Shown: positions 1 through 10,270, counted from the stretch's first letter. The stretch: DNA of 64,000 bases from Alkalimonas delamerensis (GCF_030717955.1 NZ_JAUZVY010000002.1:372001-436000); one strand, 5' to 3'. The notes: generated by a model from the sequence alone, not told the origin. Made by a program: numbers and translations.

Positions 1-686
1 AATGGATGGCCAAGCGCTCCACCGGTGCGGTGGTGATTGAACAGCCGCGCAACGCTACTGAGAAATGGCTGGTGGACACCGTCGCCCGTCAGGCGCGTCA
101 GGCAGGCATCGGCATGCCGGAAGTGGCTATTTACGACTCGCCGGAAATGAACGCCTTTGCCACCGGCATGAATCGCAACGAATCTCTGGTCGCTGTCTCT
201 ACCGGCTTGCTGCGCAATATGCGTGAAGACGAAGTCGAAGCTGTATTGGCGCACGAGGTATCGCACATCGCCAATGGCGACATGGTGACACTGACCCTGA
301 TCCAGGGGGTGGTCAATACCTTTGTTATTTTCCTGGCGCGTTTGATTGCCGGTGCTATACGGCAGAACAACCAACAGCTGGGCACCATGGCGTACTTCGG
401 CATTGTGATAGCGCTGGAAATGCTGTTTGGTGTGCTGGCCAGCATCATCGTGATGTGGTTCTCGCGCCAGCGTGAATACCGCGCCGATGCCGGTGCCGCT
501 CGCTTGGAAGGTCCCAATAAAATGATCGCTGCTTTGCAGCGGCTGCAACACAATCACGAAAGCCGGCTGGAAGGCAGCATGGCCGCTTTCGGTATCGCTG
601 GCGGCGGCAAGAAGTCTGAGCTCTTTATGTCGCACCCACCGCTGGAAAAACGCATCGCTGCGCTGCAAAACCGCCGAGAGTTTTAA
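1..686 (+). CDS. htpX: Membrane zinc metalloprotease HtpX, 5'-truncated by window edge
   Basis: Inner-membrane M48 metalloprotease that degrades misfolded membrane proteins during envelope stress. The reading frame is already open at base 3 (Trp, then Met at base 6), and this junction matches the SKWMA stretch inside E. coli HtpX, so the true start and the first membrane segments lie upstream of the window. The zinc motif HEVSH (HExxH) is present, followed by two hydrophobic segments (TLIQGVVNTFVIFLARLIAG and the LEMLFGVLASIIVMWF region), the downstream REYRADAGAA segment that contains a conserved acidic ligand, and the C-terminal MSHPPLEKRI typical of the family. A strong terminator follows at 712. 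Family identity is secure; only the N-terminus is missing. Confidence 0.95.
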   Translation, partial: WMAKRSTGAVVIEQPRNATEKWLVDTVARQARQAGIGMPEVAIYDSPEMNAFATGMNRNESLVAVSTGLLRNMREDEVEAVLAHEVSHIANGDMVTLTLIQGVVNTFVIFLARLIAGAIRQNNQQLGTMAYFGIVIALEMLFGVLASIIVMWFSRQREYRADAGAARLEGPNKMIAALQRLQHNHESRLEGSMAAFGIAGGGKKSELFMSHPPLEKRIAALQNRREF

Positions 687-711
687 GCCAATAAGGCTTA
701 AACAACCTCCC

Positions 712-742
712 AAAAACCGGCTCCGCAAGGGCCGGTTTTTTT
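712..742 (+). terminator. Rho-independent terminator of htpX
   Basis: Ten-base stem AAAAACCGGC (712-721) pairs with GCCGGTTTTT (731-740) around a 9-base loop and runs into a T tract. It lies 25 bases after the htpX stop. The 743-918 stretch beyond it holds no gene that I can support. Confidence 0.85.
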
Positions 743-918
743 CTGCCGTTCAGTTCGCAGTTACTGTGGTTGACAAAGATGGGAAAGTATCGGGCAATTT
801 GAAAGACACACGCTTTATTCGTGCGGTCATGCATCAAAAACCGTAAACCTTGGTATAGGCAAGATAGGCAGTAATCTCTCACTCCTTTAGCCCGCACCGA
901 TAGCACGACACCAGGCAT

Positions 919-1773
919 TCAAGTCTGCTGCTGTTTGCCAGTCAGCCAAAGCGCAACCAACAGCAGGGCGGCTCCGGCGCCCAGGCGTACTAAGTCGGTA
1001 TCGCGGTTCCAGATCAGAACATTGACCAACAAGCCCGCCGGGATCAGGGCGTTGTTCATGGTGGCCAGTTGGCCGCTGCTGACCTGGGTTGCCCCCAGAT
1101 TCCACAGGTAATACCCCAGGCCGGAAGCAACCAGGCCGAGCCAGAGCAAGATCCCCCATTGCAGCGGCTGAGTCGGGTACTGTGGGCCACCCAGCAGCCA
1201 CCAGCTCGGCAGCGCGACCACGAGCGCGCCGACGAAGAACCAACCAAAGATGCAGTGTTGCCGTGGTGGCTCGGGCTCTGGCCAGTGCGCCAGCAGGTAT
1301 TTGTACAGCACTTGGCCGCTGGCAAAACAGAGATTGGCTCCTTGCACCACCAAAAAGCCAAGCCAAAAGTCGCCACTGAGCTGATCCCAACGCATCAAAG
1401 CAGCACCCAGCACCGCCAGCAGAGCACAGAGCAGATAACGGCGATGAAAGCGCCGGGCCAGAAGATCGTGCAGCAGCGTGATGTAAACCGGGGTAAAGAT
1501 GGTAAAGATCAGTACCTCAGGTACGGTCAGCAGCAAAAAGGATTGGTAGTAAAACAGATACATCAGGCCCAGTTGAATGGCGCCTATTGCCATCAGTTGC
1601 AGCGCCAAACGAGCGGGCAGTGGGTGACGCAGCAGCCAGGGCAAAAACACCAGCGCAGCCAACAGCACCCGGCTGAGGACGGCAAAGTAGCTGTCGACCT
1701 GACCGGCCAGATAGACACCAATTAACGAAAAAGAAAAGGCCCAAAGAGCCGTGATTGTCCAAAGGTAGGCCAT
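919..1773 (-). CDS. EamA/DMT-family permease
   Basis: Predicted inner-membrane transporter of the drug/metabolite superfamily (EamA), about 284 residues and ten hydrophobic helices in two repeated halves, for example around LWTITALWAFSFSLIGVYL and LLALVFLPWLL near the N-terminus and LGAGAALLLVALWLTG at the C-terminus. The family exports or exchanges amino acids, amines or carboxylates; the substrate here cannot be told from sequence. The open frame extends to 1830, but the ATG at 1773 is preceded by GGAG eight bases upstream and starts directly with the first helix (MAYLWTIT), so I prefer it. It stands alone on the minus strand. Confidence 0.8.
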   Translation of the reverse strand: MAYLWTITALWAFSFSLIGVYLAGQVDSYFAVLSRVLLAALVFLPWLLRHPLPARLALQLMAIGAIQLGLMYLFYYQSFLLLTVPEVLIFTIFTPVYITLLHDLLARRFHRRYLLCALLAVLGAALMRWDQLSGDFWLGFLVVQGANLCFASGQVLYKYLLAHWPEPEPPRQHCIFGWFFVGALVVALPSWWLLGGPQYPTQPLQWGILLWLGLVASGLGYYLWNLGATQVSSGQLATMNNALIPAGLLVNVLIWNRDTDLVRLGAGAALLLVALWLTGKQQQT

Positions 1774-1935
1774 AAGGATGCTCCGTTTGTAATGGCTGCG
1801 GAGCATGCCGCAAACCAGGGTGCCGATCAAGCTTTGGCAGGGGTTTAAAGTATTGCTGAGCTGATCGATCTGTTGACTACTGTGGTACTATCATCAATAA
1901 ATGCCTTCGTTCACTTCAGGTTGTTGAGGTAACAA

Positions 1936-4137
1936 TTGCGGCCAAAAAAACCTTTGTTGAACCAGCTGGATGCTCGGTTGCTGTGGACCTTGCTGGTTTT
2001 CATTTTGTTTGTGATTAGTTTTTGGCTCTATGTTAATGCAGGCCGAGACATCGAGCGCGCTCATCATCAACGTTTGCAATCCTTCCTGCTGGCCGACGAG
2101 CTTCGTCAATCTTCCGATGATTTAACCCGTATGGTACGCACCTATGCGGTAACTGGTGACCAACGCTACCGACAATACTTTGATGAAATTTTGGCCATCC
2201 GTGATGGCGAAATGGCCAGGCCTATCGATTACCATCATATCTACTGGGACCTGGTGGATGAAGCCGGCAATCGGCCGCGCCCACCCGAAAACGCCATAGC
2301 GCTATTGGATCTGATGCGCGCAGCAGGTTTTACCGAGTATGAGCTTTCACAATTGGTTGCGGCCAAGGATGCGTCTGATGAGCTGGTGCTACTCGAAGAG
2401 AAGGCGATGCGCTTGGTAGAAACGGGCGACCCTGAGTTACGAGAGCAGGCCTTAGCCATGCTGCACGGTCCAGAGTACCATCAAGCCAAAGCAGGCATTA
2501 TGCAGCCAATCGATCAGTTATACAGTCAAATGCGGCAACGAACAGATGCTGCAGTTCATAAAGCTGAGCGCCAGGCAAGACTCATGTTGCTGTTGTTTAT
2601 CGTGCTTGGCATGATGTTGCTGTGGCTGTTGTGGCGTTTTAAGCAGTTGGAGTCGGCGATTTTAGGTACTTCAATCGGCGATTTGTACCGGCGTATCGAG
2701 CAATTGGGACAAGGCCGTTTTTCTGAGCCAACTGAGATGCCTGAGCAGCAGGTGGATACCGTGGTGGGCTGGCTTAGCCACACCCAGCATCGGCTGGCTC
2801 AGCTGGAAAAAAATCGCCAGCAAGTCAAACAACATTTACAGCAGTTGGCGCATTTCGATCCCTTGACTGGGTTGCCCAATCGGTTTTTGTTTGCCGAAAA
2901 ATTGCAACAGGCGATGCAGCAGGCTGAGTCTGGACAACAGTTCCTGGTTGTCGCCTTTATCGATCTGGATGGCTTTAAGACCGTCAACGATCAATACGGT
3001 CACCCATATGGAGACCGGGTGTTGGTCGCTTTAAGCCGGCGCTTGCAGCATCGGTTGTCTGAACGCAACTGTCTATCGCGACTCAGTGGCGATGAGTTTG
3101 TGCTGATGCTGCCTGGGTTAACGCAGGTGGAGGACGCCGATGCTGTGCTGCAAGACGTCTTGGCTGCCTTGGCCTATCCGGTCCAGGTCGACAGCATTTG
3201 CAGCCAGCTATCGGCCAGTATTGGGGTGAGCGTTTATCCGCAGCAACCTGCAGTTGAATCTGAACAGTTGCTGCGACAAGCCGATCAAGCCATGTATTTG
3301 GCCAAGCAAGCCGGTAAAAATTGCATTCATTATTTTGATATCGTGGCCGATTTGCATGCCAGAGACATGCATCAACGTTTGCAGGCCATAGAGTTGGGCT
3401 TAGAGGAGCAGCAGTTTGTGTTGTTTTATCAGCCCAAAACGGATTTACAGACCGAGCAGTGTATAGGGGTTGAAGCGCTGATCCGTTGGCAGCACCCTGA
3501 GCAGGGCTTGTTAGCTCCCGCCAGTTTTTTACCCATTATTGAGCAGCATGCTTTGGGCATTAAAGTCGGGCAATGGGTGTTGCGGCAAGCTTTTCTGCAG
3601 TTGGCTGCCTGGCAGCAGCAGGGAATTGAGCTGCCGATATCGGTGAATATTGCGGCCAATCACTTGCAGCAAGTCGACTTTGCTGAAAGGCTGGAGGTGC
3701 TAGCTGCCGAGTTTCCAGATGTTCCGCTCAAATTACTTGAGCTTGAAATTGTCGAAACCAGTGCGCTGCATGATTTTCAGCATGCCTCGCAAACCATGCT
3801 GGCCTGCACTCGGCTTGGTGTATCATTTTCGTTGGATGATTTTGGTACCGGTTACTCTTCTCTAAGCTACTTAAAGCGTCTACCCATCAGCACCTTGAAG
3901 CTGGATCAAAGCTTTGTCCGTGATATTTTAACCGATCCCGAGGATTTGGCTATTTTGCAAGGGGTTGGCTTGCTTGCCGCCAGCTTTTCGCTTAATACCA
4001 TTGCCGAAGGCGTCGAAACCCCAGCCCATATCGCAAAATTGCTTGAAATTGGCTACCGCTATGGTCAGGGATACGGCATTGCCAGGCCGATGCCTGTTGA
4101 CGCTTTAACCGACTGGTTAGCATCGCATCTAAATTAA
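1936..4137 (+). CDS. Membrane GGDEF-EAL domain protein (cyclic-di-GMP turnover)
   Basis: Signalling protein that makes and/or breaks cyclic-di-GMP. It starts at a TTG with GAGGT just upstream. Order of parts: membrane helix about residues 13-32, periplasmic sensor-like region, second helix about 213-232, a short HAMP-like/linker region, a GGDEF domain with FDPLTGLPNR near 305 and the signature written SGDEF near 384, and an EAL domain starting EALIRW near 513 with DDFGTGYSSL near 634 and the AEGVET end motif. All EAL metal-binding signatures I can recognise look intact, so phosphodiesterase activity is likely. The Gly-to-Ser change in GGDEF is tolerated in some active cyclases, so its activity is uncertain. 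No partner gene is adjacent. Confidence 0.9.
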   Translation: MRPKKPLLNQLDARLLWTLLVFILFVISFWLYVNAGRDIERAHHQRLQSFLLADELRQSSDDLTRMVRTYAVTGDQRYRQYFDEILAIRDGEMARPIDYHHIYWDLVDEAGNRPRPPENAIALLDLMRAAGFTEYELSQLVAAKDASDELVLLEEKAMRLVETGDPELREQALAMLHGPEYHQAKAGIMQPIDQLYSQMRQRTDAAVHKAERQARLMLLLFIVLGMMLLWLLWRFKQLESAILGTSIGDLYRRIEQLGQGRFSEPTEMPEQQVDTVVGWLSHTQHRLAQLEKNRQQVKQHLQQLAHFDPLTGLPNRFLFAEKLQQAMQQAESGQQFLVVAFIDLDGFKTVNDQYGHPYGDRVLVALSRRLQHRLSERNCLSRLSGDEFVLMLPGLTQVEDADAVLQDVLAALAYPVQVDSICSQLSASIGVSVYPQQPAVESEQLLRQADQAMYLAKQAGKNCIHYFDIVADLHARDMHQRLQAIELGLEEQQFVLFYQPKTDLQTEQCIGVEALIRWQHPEQGLLAPASFLPIIEQHALGIKVGQWVLRQAFLQLAAWQQQGIELPISVNIAANHLQQVDFAERLEVLAAEFPDVPLKLLELEIVETSALHDFQHASQTMLACTRLGVSFSLDDFGTGYSSLSYLKRLPISTLKLDQSFVRDILTDPEDLAILQGVGLLAASFSLNTIAEGVETPAHIAKLLEIGYRYGQGYGIARPMPVDALTDWLASHLN

Positions 4138-4140
4138 AAA

Positions 4141-4165
4141 CGGCGTCCGAAGACGCCGTTTGTGT
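4141..4165. terminator. Bidirectional terminator between convergent genes
   Basis: Perfect 7-bp stem CGGCGTC (4141-4147) with GACGCCG (4152-4158). On the minus strand the loop is TTCG and is followed by TTTTT, ideal for the prolyl oligopeptidase gene. On the plus strand it is followed by TTTGTGTT, serving the GGDEF-EAL gene. Confidence 0.8.
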
Positions 4166-4185
4166 TGAGTCAGCCTTGCTATCTG

Positions 4186-6339
4186 TTACTGCCGTGGCAG
4201 CTCCTGATAACCCATGGTGTGCAGGATAAAGGCAAAGACGTCGGCGGCCTGATCAATGATCATCGACACCGGCATGCCGGCACCATGACCGGCATTGACA
4301 TCAATGCGGATTAGCTGAGGGTGCGCGCCACCATCTTTGGCCTGCAGCTCGGCCACGTACTTGAAAGAGTGCGCCGGGACCACACGGTCGTCGTGATCGG
4401 CCGTGGTGACCAAAGTGGCCGGGTGGTTGACGCCTTCACGAACATTGTGCACCGGTGAATAGCCAAGCAGGTACTCAAACATGGCTTCGCTTTGATCGGC
4501 GGTGCCGTAATCGTAAGCCCAGCCGGCACCTGCCGTGAAGGTGTGGTAGCGTAGCATGTCCAGCACCCCGACTGCAGGAATGGCAGCGCGGAACAGATCC
4601 GGACGCTGGGTAGAGACAGCAGCCACCAGCAACCCCCCATTAGAGCCGCCACGAATGGCGAGTTTATCGCTGTGGGTGTAGTTGTGCTCAATCAGGTATT
4701 CGGCGGCGGCAATAAAGTCGTCGAACACATTCTGGCGGTTTTTCTGCCGGCCGGCGTCGTGCCAGGCTTTGCCGTACTCACCACCACCGCGGATATTGGC
4801 CACAGCATAGATGCCACCCATGTCCATCCAGAGCGCATTGGAAACACTAAAGGATGGCGTTAAGCTGACGTTGAAGCCACCGTAACCATACAGAATGGTT
4901 GGGTTGCTGCCGTCCAGCTCAATATCGCTGCGGTAGCTGATGATCATTGGGATCCGGGTACCATCTTTCGAGGTGTAGAACACCTGCTCTGAGGTGTAGT
5001 TGGCTGGGTCGAAACCGGTCTCAGGCTGATTATAGAGTTCGGTTTCGCCGGTCATTGGATCCAATTGATAGATGCTGCCCGGAGTAATGTAATTGGTAAA
5101 ACTGAAGTAGAGATGCTCTGCATCGGCTTTGCCACTGAAGCCGCCGGCACTGCCAACACCTGGCAGCTCGATTTGACGAACCAGTTGGCCTTCTTTATCA
5201 AACTGCTTAACCTTGGCCACTGCATCGACAATGTAGTTGGCAAACAAAAAGCCTGCGCCGGTGCTGGCACGCAGTACATGCTCGGTTTCCGGGATCAGAT
5301 CCTGCCAATGCTCCGGCTGTGGCTTGGCCGCATTGGCAACCACCACCCGGCGGTTGGGGGCATCGCGGTTGGTCACCAGAAACAGGGTGTCGCCTTCGGA
5401 CGTTAAGAAATTCACATCGTGCGCTGTGCTGTCGACTATGGCGGTAAAGCCAGCGTCCGCTTGCGTCAAATCTTTGATAAACAGCTTGTTGCCCGAGGTG
5501 GATACCGCCGCCGATACCAGCAAGTAACGATCATCCTCCGTGACAGCAGCGCCAACATAGCGGTGCTCTTCGCCGGGTTTGGCACCAAAGACGACACGAT
5601 CCTCGGACTGAGGGGTGCCTAGCTTGTGGTAGTACAGTTTGTGTTGGTCGGTCATGGCCGATAAGGCGCTGCCGTCTGGTTTGTCGTAACTGGAATAGAA
5701 GAAACCTTCGTTGCCCAGCCAGCTGATGCCGCTGAATTTGATATCGGTCAGCACATCGCCGATCTGCTCACCGGTTTCGGTATCAATGACAATAATTTTC
5801 CGCCAGTCGCTGCCCCCTTCGGAGATGGCGTAGGCCGCCAGGCTGCCATCGCGGGAAAAGCGGATGGTTGCCAGCGAAGTGGTGCCATCGGCACTGAAAG
5901 TGTTGGGATCCAAAAAGACTTCCGGCTCGTTATCACCGCGTTGCCGGTACAGCACAAACTGGTTTTGCAAACCATCGTTGCGGAAGAAGTAGCTGTAGTC
6001 CCCTTCGGTAAAAGGAGCGCCCAGCCGTTCAAAATTCCAGGCCTCTTGCAGCCGGGTGCGAATGGTGTCCCGGTATGGGATCTGCTCTAAAAATGAGAAG
6101 GTCAGTTCATTTTGCGCCTGGACCCAGGCTGCGGTTTCCTCGCTGCGATCATCTTCCAGCCAGCGGTAGGGATCGGCAATCTCACGGCCAAAATAGCTAT
6201 CGACCACATCGCTGGTTCGGGTAATTGGGTAGGTCAGCTGGTGACCCTGTTGGGCTTGTTGGCTGACTTCTGTGGCTGGGGGCTGGCCACCACAGGCGGT
6301 AAGCAGGGCTGCAGTCAGCAGCGGAAAAGCATGCTTCAT
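4186..6339 (-). CDS. Prolyl oligopeptidase (S9A), lipoprotein
   Basis: Serine peptidase that cleaves short peptides after proline, 717 residues. The N-terminus is a lipoprotein signal with lipobox LTAC (Cys16), placing it in the envelope rather than the cytoplasm. An N-terminal seven-blade propeller region is followed by the alpha/beta-hydrolase domain. The catalytic serine sits in GGSNGG (Ser566), the aspartate in the TADHDDRVVP segment (about 646-655) and the histidine in NAGHGAG (His685). All three are present, so it should be active. Enzymes of this type with an export signal are common in peptide-scavenging marine and freshwater gammaproteobacteria. It appears monocistronic and shares a terminator with the convergent cyclic-di-GMP gene. 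Confidence 0.92.
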   Translation of the reverse strand: MKHAFPLLTAALLTACGGQPPATEVSQQAQQGHQLTYPITRTSDVVDSYFGREIADPYRWLEDDRSEETAAWVQAQNELTFSFLEQIPYRDTIRTRLQEAWNFERLGAPFTEGDYSYFFRNDGLQNQFVLYRQRGDNEPEVFLDPNTFSADGTTSLATIRFSRDGSLAAYAISEGGSDWRKIIVIDTETGEQIGDVLTDIKFSGISWLGNEGFFYSSYDKPDGSALSAMTDQHKLYYHKLGTPQSEDRVVFGAKPGEEHRYVGAAVTEDDRYLLVSAAVSTSGNKLFIKDLTQADAGFTAIVDSTAHDVNFLTSEGDTLFLVTNRDAPNRRVVVANAAKPQPEHWQDLIPETEHVLRASTGAGFLFANYIVDAVAKVKQFDKEGQLVRQIELPGVGSAGGFSGKADAEHLYFSFTNYITPGSIYQLDPMTGETELYNQPETGFDPANYTSEQVFYTSKDGTRIPMIISYRSDIELDGSNPTILYGYGGFNVSLTPSFSVSNALWMDMGGIYAVANIRGGGEYGKAWHDAGRQKNRQNVFDDFIAAAEYLIEHNYTHSDKLAIRGGSNGGLLVAAVSTQRPDLFRAAIPAVGVLDMLRYHTFTAGAGWAYDYGTADQSEAMFEYLLGYSPVHNVREGVNHPATLVTTADHDDRVVPAHSFKYVAELQAKDGGAHPQLIRIDVNAGHGAGMPVSMIIDQAADVFAFILHTMGYQELPRQ

Positions 6340-6466
6340 GAAACGAGGCTCCTTGGTGATTGTTATTGTGATTTGGTTAGCAAATGAGTGTACAGGATAA
6401 CCCGAGGTAAAAGCGATGCGGCCAGCAGGTCACTGGCCGCATAAAAACGGGCTTTAGTGGCAGCGA

Positions 6467-9400
6467 TTACTCATCATCTTCAGCCAGAGTCATCAGGGAG
6501 GTATTGCCACCGGACGCTGTGGTGTCAATGCTGATGGTTTTTTCAGTCACCAGCCGTTTTAACAGAGTGTCGTAATACTCGGCTGTAATCACCGGCAAAA
6601 TGGCTCCCTTACGCTCGGCCAGTTGCTGGCTAAAGTAACCCAGGCGCGATGAGTGTGCTGCCACCACAGCGCCGGCCAGGTGCGGATGCTCCAGAATGGC
6701 TTGCAACTGATTGGGCCGGGCGACTTGCAGCACGCCAGGGGCTACGCCGGTCGCGATAAACTTATCACGAAACGCCAGCGCTTCGTCGTAAAAAAGCTCT
6801 GATGCCACGGTAATCACCGTATTGCCCGCTGCCAGCGCAGTGATGATGGAAATGGCCCAGAAATTAAAGGACGTGCTTTTATCGGCGTAGCAGACCACAC
6901 AGCCCCGCGGCTCCAGGTGCAGGGTGTTGGACTCGCCCGTTGGCCCTGGCAAGGTGATGTGTTTGCGCATGGTTTTTTCAACCCGAATCAATTGCGCCCG
7001 GGCATCGGCCAGGGTTTGCGCCAGATCATCGGCCAGTTCGTCGATGATGTCGACGGTGGCGATTTTGGCCAGCAATTGCCGCATGGCTGACAGCCGGTCA
7101 TTCAGCGGGGTAGCCCGCCAGACTTTTTCATCCCGCAGTGAGTTGGCCATCAGCTCAGCGACTTGCTGATCGGCCTCTGGGCTGTGGTGCAAGTCCAGCT
7201 CATCCGGCGTCAGGCTGGTCATCTGAATGTTGTCCGGCGATGCTTTTTCTTTGACCAGACGGTTCAGGTAGTTGGGACCCCCGGCTTTAGGGCCGGTGCC
7301 AGACAGACCTCGGCCACCGAACGGCTGCACACCGACAATGGCGCCAATCATGTTGCGGTTGATGTAGACATTGCCGGCGCGAGACATCCGGGCCAGGTAC
7401 TCGCAACGGTCTTCGATGCGTGAATGAATGCCCATGGTCAGACCGTAGCCGGTGCCGTTGATTTGATCGATGACGTCATCCAGTTCATTGGCCTTGTAAC
7501 GTATGATGTGGACACAAGGGCCAAAGACTTCGCGTTTCAGCACGTTCAGGTTGTCAATCTGGTACAGGCGGGGAGCGAAAAAGTAAGCGCCATTTTCGTC
7601 GTTATCCGGGATCGGGCATTGATACAGCAGCTGCGCTTTGCCTTCCAGATAGGCGACGTGCTCGTTTAAGCTGTTCAGCGCTTTGGCATCGATCACCGGG
7701 CCAACATCGGTTGACAGCAAGGACGGGTCCCCGACATGCAGCTCTTTCAAGGCGCCAATCAACATGGCAATGATGCCATCGGCGACATCGTCCTGAATAA
7801 AGAGCACCCGCAAGGCAGAACAGCGCTGACCGGCACTCTGGAAGCCAGAGCTAATCACATCGTCCACCACTTGCTCGGGCAGGGCAGTGGAGTCGACGAT
7901 CATGCAGTTCTGGCCGCCGGTTTCGGCAATCAGCGGCACCTGGCCATCGCTGCGGGCCGCCAGGGTTTGTGAGATCAGGGTGCCGGTTTCGGTTGAACCG
8001 GTGAACATCACGGCCTGAACACGCGGATCCGGCACGATGGTTTTGCCCACCTCGCTGCCACGGGCAATGACCACCTGAACCACATGGTCCGGCATGCCGA
8101 CTGTGTGCATTAGCTCCAATGTCCGCAGGGCAATCAGGCTGGTTTGCTCGGCTGGCTTGGCAATGACGGTGTTGCCGGTAACAATGGCAGCCACCACCTG
8201 ACCCAAGAAGATTGCCAGCGGGAAGTTCCAGGGGCTGATGCACAGCACCACGCCTCTGGGCTCAAAACGGGCGTCGGTGGCCAACTCTTCGGCGCGAGCA
8301 GCGTAATAGCGGCAAAAGTCGACGGCTTCGCGCACTTCGTCAATGCCATCTTGCGCCACTTTGCCGGCTTCTTTGATGCAAATGGCCACCAGTTCGTCGT
8401 GGTGCCGCTCCAAAATATCACCGATCCGACGCAGCAAGTCGGCCCGGCTGGAAACCGGGGTTTGCGACCAGCTTTGGAAAGCCATCTCGGCATTGTCCAG
8501 CAGTTGTTGCATCTCATCGGCACTTTGCAAGCGAATGGCACCAATGATCTCCTGGTGGTTGGCTGGGTTTTTCACCGCCTGGGCGTCTGCAGGTACCTGA
8601 TCGGCGCTGAGACGATGGCTGTCAAACCAACGGGCTAAATTTTCTTTGAACGGCGTGATGGCGTTGATATCGGTCAGGTCCATGCCTTTGGAGTTGGCGC
8701 GCTCATCACCGTACAGATCAATCGGCATCTTGATTTGGTTGTTGTGCTTGTTGCGCAAGCCCTGCAAGGTTTCGACCGGATCCGGCAGCAGCGCCTCAAC
8801 CGGCTTGCTGGTATCGACAATGGCATTGACAAAAGAGGAGTTGGCGCCATTTTCCAGCAGACGGCGTACCAGATAGGCCAGCAAGTTTTCGTGCTGACCA
8901 ACCGGCGCGTAGACCCGGCACTGGATTTTTTCCTGGGTGACGATTTGGTCAAACAAGGACTCGCCCATCCCATGCAAGCGCTGGAACTCAAAGCCGTTGT
9001 TGTCGCCTTTAGCCACTTCCAAAATGGTGGCGGCTGTGTAAGCGTTGTGGGTTGCAAACTGCGGGTACAGCACATCCCGGGCTTCCAGCAGCTTGATGGC
9101 GCAGGCTTTGTAGGAAACATCAGTGGTTGCTTTGCGGGTGAACACCGGGAAGTGGGACAGACCCAACTGTTGGGTGGTTTTAATTTCAGTATCCCAGTAA
9201 GCGCCTTTGACCAGGCGCACCATCAATTTGCGGCCAACCCGTCGCGCCAGCTCTGTCACCCATTCGACGACAAAAATGGCCCGCTTTTGGTAGGCTTGCA
9301 CTGCCAGACCAAAACCGTTCCAATCGCCCAGCTCTGGATCGCTGAACACGGCCTCAATCACATCCAATGAGATATCCAGCCGGTCGGCTTCTTCGGCATC

Positions 9401-10270
9401 CACAGTAAAACCAATGTCGTAGCTTTTGGCAACCAAAGCCAGGGCTTTTAACCGGGGAACCAACTCGCTCATCACCCGCTCGCGGTGGCTAAACTCGTAG
9501 CGAGGGTGAATGGCGGACAGTTTGACCGAGATGCCCGGGCTTTTAATCGGGCCACGGCCACCGGCAGCCTTGCCTATGGCGTGGGTGGCATCCAGATAGC
9601 TTTGGTAATAAAAGTCGGCATCCTTCATGGTGCGGGCACCTTCACCCAGCATGTCGTAGGAATAGACGTAGCCTTTTTGCTCGGTATCGGCAGCGCGTTC
9701 AATGGCGTCTTCAATGGTTTCGCCCATCACAAACTGCTTGCCCATGATTTTCATGGCGAAATTGACAGACTTTCGAATCACCGGCTCGCCCAGACGGCCC
9801 ATGGTTTTCTTCAACAACCCAAACTGTTTGGCTTTGCTGCTATCGCTGTAATTGACCATCTTGCCGGTGATCAACAAGCCCCAGGACGACGCATTGACAA
9901 AAAGCGAGTCACTGCTGCCCAGGTGGGAGCTCCAGTCGCCTTTGGCCAGCTTGTCGCGAATCAACAGATCCTGAGTTTTTTTATCGGGCACCCGCAACAA
10001 GGCTTCAGCCAGACACATCAAGACCACGCCTTCTTCGGTTGAAAGCGAAAACTCATTCAGCAAGGCATCAATGCCACCCTGGCCATCCTGGTCTTTGCGG
10101 ATGTTGTGCACAATTTGCCGGGCCCGCTCCCAGGCGCGGCTGCGGGCGGTAACGCCAACTTCCGCCAGCGGCAGAATGTGATCGATCACTGCATTTTCAT
10201 CAATGCGGTAAAAGTCGCGAATTTTTTGCCGGATAGGGCAAGTTGTGGTCAGGTCACCTTGGAAAAGCAT
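6467..10270 (-). CDS. putA: Bifunctional proline dehydrogenase / P5C dehydrogenase
   Basis: Two-step oxidation of proline to glutamate on one polypeptide of 1267 residues, passing electrons from FAD to quinone and reducing NAD+. The proline dehydrogenase barrel covers roughly residues 170-480 (motifs PGISVKLSAIHPRYE, VRLVKGAYWD). The aldehyde dehydrogenase domain covers about 560-1010, with catalytic Cys817 in GQRCSALR. A third, ALDH-like C-terminal domain of unknown catalytic role follows, as in long PutA types. The frame is open to 10348, but ATG 10270 has AAGGAG upstream and begins MLFQGDLTT, the usual PutA start. There is no N-terminal ribbon-helix-helix domain, so unlike E. coli PutA it should not repress its own gene. 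Confidence 0.95.
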   Translation of the reverse strand: MLFQGDLTTTCPIRQKIRDFYRIDENAVIDHILPLAEVGVTARSRAWERARQIVHNIRKDQDGQGGIDALLNEFSLSTEEGVVLMCLAEALLRVPDKKTQDLLIRDKLAKGDWSSHLGSSDSLFVNASSWGLLITGKMVNYSDSSKAKQFGLLKKTMGRLGEPVIRKSVNFAMKIMGKQFVMGETIEDAIERAADTEQKGYVYSYDMLGEGARTMKDADFYYQSYLDATHAIGKAAGGRGPIKSPGISVKLSAIHPRYEFSHRERVMSELVPRLKALALVAKSYDIGFTVDAEEADRLDISLDVIEAVFSDPELGDWNGFGLAVQAYQKRAIFVVEWVTELARRVGRKLMVRLVKGAYWDTEIKTTQQLGLSHFPVFTRKATTDVSYKACAIKLLEARDVLYPQFATHNAYTAATILEVAKGDNNGFEFQRLHGMGESLFDQIVTQEKIQCRVYAPVGQHENLLAYLVRRLLENGANSSFVNAIVDTSKPVEALLPDPVETLQGLRNKHNNQIKMPIDLYGDERANSKGMDLTDINAITPFKENLARWFDSHRLSADQVPADAQAVKNPANHQEIIGAIRLQSADEMQQLLDNAEMAFQSWSQTPVSSRADLLRRIGDILERHHDELVAICIKEAGKVAQDGIDEVREAVDFCRYYAARAEELATDARFEPRGVVLCISPWNFPLAIFLGQVVAAIVTGNTVIAKPAEQTSLIALRTLELMHTVGMPDHVVQVVIARGSEVGKTIVPDPRVQAVMFTGSTETGTLISQTLAARSDGQVPLIAETGGQNCMIVDSTALPEQVVDDVISSGFQSAGQRCSALRVLFIQDDVADGIIAMLIGALKELHVGDPSLLSTDVGPVIDAKALNSLNEHVAYLEGKAQLLYQCPIPDNDENGAYFFAPRLYQIDNLNVLKREVFGPCVHIIRYKANELDDVIDQINGTGYGLTMGIHSRIEDRCEYLARMSRAGNVYINRNMIGAIVGVQPFGGRGLSGTGPKAGGPNYLNRLVKEKASPDNIQMTSLTPDELDLHHSPEADQQVAELMANSLRDEKVWRATPLNDRLSAMRQLLAKIATVDIIDELADDLAQTLADARAQLIRVEKTMRKHITLPGPTGESNTLHLEPRGCVVCYADKSTSFNFWAISIITALAAGNTVITVASELFYDEALAFRDKFIATGVAPGVLQVARPNQLQAILEHPHLAGAVVAAHSSRLGYFSQQLAERKGAILPVITAEYYDTLLKRLVTEKTISIDTTASGGNTSLMTLAEDDE

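Noticed and set aside
1069..1725. Long plus-strand open frame (218 codons) opposite the EamA gene
   Set aside because: Gln/Pro-rich translation with no fold-like character; it is the complement of a clear membrane protein gene.
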